A stretch of DNA of 64,000 nucleotides from Oligoflexus tunisiensis (GTDB lineage: Bacteria; Bdellovibrionota_B; Oligoflexia; Oligoflexales; Oligoflexaceae), in contig NZ_BDFO01000001.1 in the NCBI RefSeq assembly GCF_001748245.1, forward strand, positions 2,093,345-2,157,344, given 5' to 3'. Both the position numbers and the translations under genes were made by a program. Below, piece after piece: positions 60,332 to 64,000 of the stretch (positions within the stretch are counted from its first letter, which is position 1; every line of letters starts with the position of its first letter). The notes beneath the pieces are model-generated. The model was not told the DNA's origin, ran no database searches, and saw nothing but the letters and a program-made list of their open reading frames with translations.

Positions 60332-60696
60332 AATTCGTCGCAAAATTAATGGTCGTTATGGGTTTGGCTTTCTCCTTGTCTGCTACTGCTGGCGTTATCG
60401 CAGGTGGTGGAGGAATGGGCAAAACCCGTCTGCAGCTCACTTCGCATCTTCTAGAGCAAACTGAATTGCAACGGTTTACGCTGCTGCCATTGAGCGCGAA
60501 AGATTTCGAGAAAGAAACCGATATTCCTGAAGATCTGAAGTTTATCCCAGACGACGAATTTTCAGACCTATTGGACGTAACTACAGTTCAAGTAACAGAT
60601 GAAAACGGCAAAGTTTTGAAAACTTTTACTGTTCGCAGAATTGATGAAACACCTCAGGCTTTGGTTTTTGTCGAAGTGACTGAATCCTGCGAATAA
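60328..60696 (+). CDS. Small exported protein, unknown function (coupled to HTH gene)
   Basis: A 122-residue protein with a signal peptide (MGLAFSLSATAG, cut near residue 22). A Gly-rich stretch GVIAGGGGMGK follows, then a soluble domain with a final VFVEVTESCE. One Cys near the C-terminus. It overlaps the HTH gene as ATGA with AAGGGG before its ATG. The HTH-plus-exported-protein pair recalls signal-protein/regulator pairs such as Rap-Phr-like or ComR-type, but the product is larger than a peptide pheromone. Function is not inferred further. A terminator follows. Confidence 0.66.
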   Translation: MKFVAKLMVVMGLAFSLSATAGVIAGGGGMGKTRLQLTSHLLEQTELQRFTLLPLSAKDFEKETDIPEDLKFIPDDEFSDLLDVTTVQVTDENGKVLKTFTVRRIDETPQALVFVEVTESCE

Positions 60697-60735
60697 CAGT
60701 GACGAACATGCCAAACTCATTTTAAGACTTTATTA

Positions 60736-60759
60736 GGGGCCCAGTTATGGGCCCCTTTT
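60736..60759 (+). terminator. Intrinsic terminator of the HTH/exported protein operon
   Basis: 7-bp GC stem GGGGCCC / GGGCCCC (60736-60742 and 60749-60755), six-base loop, then TTTT. It lies 40 bases past the stop at 60696. Confidence 0.92.
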
Positions 60760-60933
60760 GCCTCTACAACGAAGTAAAGTACTCAGCGATTGCAGTAAAC
60801 ATAGCCCAGCACATGAAGGCTTTATTCAGCAAGACTTTCACTCCTGAAATCGGAGCCTAGCGACGTCACGAAGGCCTGCGCAGCCGCCTCCAGTTTATTG
60901 GCTTTGGATCCTATTCAGCTTAAAATATTCGCC

Positions 60934-63900
60934 TTAAGGATCGTACACGAGCACATTAAAGGGATCACTCATAGCGATCCAAATACGTCCGTCTTTATCA
61001 AAAAAATAGTAGCTGATATACGAGTCAGCTGAGTCAGTCGGGAGTGATGGTTGTTCCAATCTCACATCAACAAGTGTTTCCCATTGACCGTTGACCAGTT
61101 TATAGAGTTTCGGATCGCCACGAATTCCTGGTGCTACCAGATCTCCCGCCGGTGTCGTATCGAAGCTGTTATCAATATCAAAGACTATCTGAGACCAAGG
61201 AAGGTCGAAGGCTTGAATGGAATGATCTCGTTTTCTCCAAAGGGAGCTCCCCGTCCGCTCGCAGTTGGTTAAAGGGTCATGCGAAGGCTTATTGCATGTC
61301 TGCAGGACAAGGTCTCCAGCTGGCAACTGGCTGATGTGCAGCTCCTCTGCGGGATCCCGATGGCTCACAAAATCTTGAAGCCCCAATCTCGTTGGGTCAA
61401 GCTTCACGAAGCCGTCTTCGCCTCTCGCCGACTTTCCGTAAAACTCAAAGCTCCGAGTCGAAACAACAGCCAAGCCATCCACAAAGAACAGACCCGTGAT
61501 AGTATGAGCCTCCGATGGCAGTGTAAAATTCTGGACCTTTTCGTCCTGAATGCGGAGTATCCTGCGTCCGTAATCAGAATTCTGGTTTCGATACCAAGCT
61601 TGTCCGTGATCATCCTTGAAGATCCCTTGGCTCAATGTCAGAGGTTTTTTTTCATTCGATAAGGACACATAAGGCTGCTTGCCACCACGTGCCAAGCGAA
61701 CACCTCCGTCGGTGACGAAAACCACATCACCGTTGTCCAACTCAACGGCTCTAGTGACACTCACGGACTCGTCGACAAAAAAAGGAAGCGATTCCCAACT
61801 GTTGTTGTGGAATTTCCACACGTTCTCATAGCCAGTGGACCTCGCTCGGATGTGTCCATCCGTCGAAAGCCACATGTCAGCCCAGAAACTCTTACTAACA
61901 TTCGAGGGAAAGAAATTGGCCAAGTAACTTCGCCGTTTCTTAATCCGCTGAACGGAGTATTTGCCGGTCTGTACTGACTTTCCTATCCAATAGAGATCGC
62001 CATTGGCCAAATCCCTGTCCACACTATTAATGTAGATTCGTCCCAGCACATGCTCAGGCAACAAGAAGACGTCTTTACCTGTATGAACAATAGGCCCAAT
62101 ATCTTTTTCATAAAATGACCAAAGCGGAGTGGTATTGCTCGTTCGCGCGGAGTATGGAAACAATGGATCCTTCACGAATGCGCGATTCTCAGCCTGGCCA
62201 TCCATCCACGTGTCTCGATTCACGTCCCAGTAGGCAAAACCGGCCCGGATGGTTCCGGTCGAATCCTGTGAGAAGACGGAAGCATGCTGTAACCTGAAGT
62301 TGGGGTAATATACTTCATCGCCTTGGGGGGTATATCCGTTGACCTTTCTAAACTGATGGATTCTTGATGACTTCTTTATAGGATCGATGACCGCAATCTT
62401 GTTGGACTGTGTGGAGGTCGAGCTCCCCACCAGGGCAAGACTTGCCAGGATACGGCCTTTGGTATCAATAAGGGCAAAATGATAGCGTTCGTTGGCCGGC
62501 TTGTCATATCCCTCGACAATTTCCCATTGCGTGCCGCGATAGACAAATATCTGATCATCCGTCACGTAATAGGTTTTATCTCGTGTTCGATCGTAAAGAG
62601 GTCCTCTCTGATAAAGCATGGCTTCAATAGAACTGATATTCGGCTCCAAGTTGCCAGGAGGCAATGGCATAACGATGGGACCCGATGGCCGCAGGTGCAC
62701 GAGCTGAGTAGCACTTTGCAAATACGGGGTGCTCATGCCAGGGGTCTCGAAGACCTTGAAAAGGCCTTTGAGAGTTACAAATGGTATCCAGTGATCGTCT
62801 TCCAGGCGACCAACGAAGGTCTCTCCAGGATCCTCCTGATCATCAGAAGGCGCTCTCTGCCAAATACCCCAGGCCGATCCATCAGGCGTTCCATAGGCCT
62901 TCACGTACTTGGAGACCGCAACGAGGCCCGGTATCGGTGTCCACTGACCGTCCCGCCAGCGGGCAAAACTATTTTGCTTGCCAAGGAAAAGGAAGCCACC
63001 ACCCTTGAGAGGTATTATCTTGCTGGGTTCCTCCATGGCATCCCCGGGGTTATAGATGAATTCATCTATTTGCCAACGACTTTCGTTGATTCCGATCGTT
63101 CGCATGGTTGCGGCAACGTGCCCGGCGCCGTCATCAGCCTTGACGTGCAAGCGCATGACCGAAGAGCTGATATTCCATTGTGACCATACTGTGGTCAGCG
63201 AAAGATCAATCACTCTGTCACAAGGGACAAAGTCCTTCATCGGCATATCCTTGCAACGACCGCTTTCACAGGTTACGTTTTCCCCCGTGATCAGAGCCTT
63301 GCCCTGGACTATGAAATCGACTTTGCATTGCAGCGAAGCTTCGACTTCTGCCTCGCTTAAGACCGCGTGTTGCGTATAGATATGAGCCCGAGCCGAAGGT
63401 GAAGGAAAATCCATCACCGAAGGATCCCGATTCCATTTGTCGGTGTCCCATAAGACTTTGAGGTGAGGTGCTTCGCTGCTCACGATCAGTGTTTGACAGG
63501 CTTCAGTGCTCCGGTTGCCAGCCTTGTCCTGCACGAAATAGAATCCCCTATAGACGCCTGCCTTGCTCGGAGCATAGGTGGACCCGGCTTTAAAGTTTTT
63601 GGGTTCGCCGCAGGCACCCGCCGCGCGACAGCTGGTATCATTCGATGTTGCCCCTGCCTCTTCCAGACAGCTGAACATATCCTCCCGTCCTTGCGGATTC
63701 CAAGGTACGATTTCATTGGTCTTAACTTTGGCCAAAGCCGTATGCTCAGGCAGGTTTGGTGGTTGATGCAAGACGGTCAGCAGACATTCCTGGCCTCGAT
63801 TGAGAAGGCGCGGCGGGGCCTGCCAGCCATCAGCAGGGTCGCTATATTCGGCTTCCAGGCGATACATTCCTTCAGGGAGATCGATGGTCGAAAGGCGGCT

Positions 63901-64000
63901 CGGGACGTCGTCCAAAGGCTTGCCGCGACCCTTCGTATAAAGGGAAAAAACAGTCTTGGTGGTGACATTCTCAGCTTTGATCGCAAAAGCTGTCGCAGCG
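60934..64000 (-). CDS. Large beta-propeller-like protein, partial (cut by right window edge)
   Basis: At least 1,020 residues are visible, and the frame is open to the right edge, so the N-terminus and any signal peptide are missing. The first visible part is Ig-like or cadherin-like (SKAGVYRGFYFVQDKAGNRSTEACQTL), with several Cys pairs. From about residue 290 on come propeller-like units with D-G-x-x-W or D-G-x-I motifs (GTPDGSAWGIW; STDGHIRARS; FFDKDGRIWIAM near the end). Such repeat motifs occur in two-component-regulator propellers and surface proteins. Probably exported, by the Cys pairs and Ig-like part. No enzymatic motif is seen. Function not assigned. Confidence 0.66.
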   Translation of the reverse strand, partial: AATAFAIKAENVTTKTVFSLYTKGRGKPLDDVPSRLSTIDLPEGMYRLEAEYSDPADGWQAPPRLLNRGQECLLTVLHQPPNLPEHTALAKVKTNEIVPWNPQGREDMFSCLEEAGATSNDTSCRAAGACGEPKNFKAGSTYAPSKAGVYRGFYFVQDKAGNRSTEACQTLIVSSEAPHLKVLWDTDKWNRDPSVMDFPSPSARAHIYTQHAVLSEAEVEASLQCKVDFIVQGKALITGENVTCESGRCKDMPMKDFVPCDRVIDLSLTTVWSQWNISSSVMRLHVKADDGAGHVAATMRTIGINESRWQIDEFIYNPGDAMEEPSKIIPLKGGGFLFLGKQNSFARWRDGQWTPIPGLVAVSKYVKAYGTPDGSAWGIWQRAPSDDQEDPGETFVGRLEDDHWIPFVTLKGLFKVFETPGMSTPYLQSATQLVHLRPSGPIVMPLPPGNLEPNISSIEAMLYQRGPLYDRTRDKTYYVTDDQIFVYRGTQWEIVEGYDKPANERYHFALIDTKGRILASLALVGSSTSTQSNKIAVIDPIKKSSRIHQFRKVNGYTPQGDEVYYPNFRLQHASVFSQDSTGTIRAGFAYWDVNRDTWMDGQAENRAFVKDPLFPYSARTSNTTPLWSFYEKDIGPIVHTGKDVFLLPEHVLGRIYINSVDRDLANGDLYWIGKSVQTGKYSVQRIKKRRSYLANFFPSNVSKSFWADMWLSTDGHIRARSTGYENVWKFHNNSWESLPFFVDESVSVTRAVELDNGDVVFVTDGGVRLARGGKQPYVSLSNEKKPLTLSQGIFKDDHGQAWYRNQNSDYGRRILRIQDEKVQNFTLPSEAHTITGLFFVDGLAVVSTRSFEFYGKSARGEDGFVKLDPTRLGLQDFVSHRDPAEELHISQLPAGDLVLQTCNKPSHDPLTNCERTGSSLWRKRDHSIQAFDLPWSQIVFDIDNSFDTTPAGDLVAPGIRGDPKLYKLVNGQWETLVDVRLEQPSLPTDSADSYISYYFFDKDGRIWIAMSDPFNVLVYDP

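Overview
The window looks like chromosomal DNA of a free-living or predatory Gram-negative bacterium of the Bdellovibrionota/Oligoflexia type, possibly Oligoflexus-like. This is inference from content, not from a marker gene. It carries many lipoproteins and secreted proteins with no recognisable function, a five-gene mevalonate pathway cluster instead of MEP genes, a Tad-type secretin fragment, PilZ and FapA/DUF342 proteins, and very large TPR-like proteins. Coding DNA is GC-rich at third positions, so many long antisense ORFs are shadows. No tRNA, rRNA or CRISPR array was seen.

Layout. 1-4.1 kb: end of a P2-like prophage (tape measure, gpU, gpX, gpD), then an AT-richer excisionase-like HTH gene and a tyrosine integrase, ending beside groEL. 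4.1-6.3 kb: groES-groEL with a clear promoter. 6.3-12.6 kb: a TPR membrane protein, a Cys-rich lipoprotein, a fatty acyl-CoA ligase, an exported protein, and a tight RluA-like/methyltransferase/MazG-like cluster. 12.6-18.8 kb: GNAT gene and the mevalonate genes fni, mvaA, mvaK2, mvaD, mvk, which run from HMG-CoA to IPP/DMAPP; HMG-CoA synthase is not in the window. 18.8-25.1 kb: small secreted proteins, an SDR, a baeRF-type eRF1-like protein with a divergent possible relative, a NhaR-like LysR regulator and a membrane-anchored glutamate-synthase-like flavoprotein.

25.1-26.7 kb: a RES/Xre toxin-antitoxin pair in an AT-rich island. 26.7-29.6 kb: a lipoprotein, then a compact four-gene locus with two TadE/F-like minor pilins, a small membrane protein and a CpaC-like secretin. 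29.6-34 kb: epmA, a LonB/LonC-type protease and an unknown helical protein. 34-35 kb: a tiny, very basic protein between two minus-strand terminators, and a HAMP-only membrane protein. 35-43 kb: rlmN, a FapA/DUF342 protein, a 38-bp tandem repeat, a degenerate-receiver/PilZ protein, tlyA, a PspF-like sigma-54 activator and an acyl-CoA ligase.

43-50.2 kb: a pentapeptide-repeat lipoprotein, another lipoprotein, an acidic protein, pepA, serB, a 37-bp tandem repeat, a LysR regulator and a small HTH-like protein. 50.4-58.9 kb: a DUF4301 protein and a divergent pair, a HEAT-like 423-residue protein and a 1,823-residue TPR-like protein. 58.9-64 kb: a structured 680-bp intergenic region, a HTH/secreted-protein operon and a large propeller-like protein cut by the right edge.

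The best candidates for something undescribed are the minimal secretin locus (27.2-29.6 kb), the tiny basic gene with its attenuator-like leader (34.1-34.5 kb), the divergent HEAT/giant-TPR pair (52.0-58.9 kb), the N-terminally extended IPP isomerase (18.8 kb) and the baeRF pair (20.9-22.7 kb).
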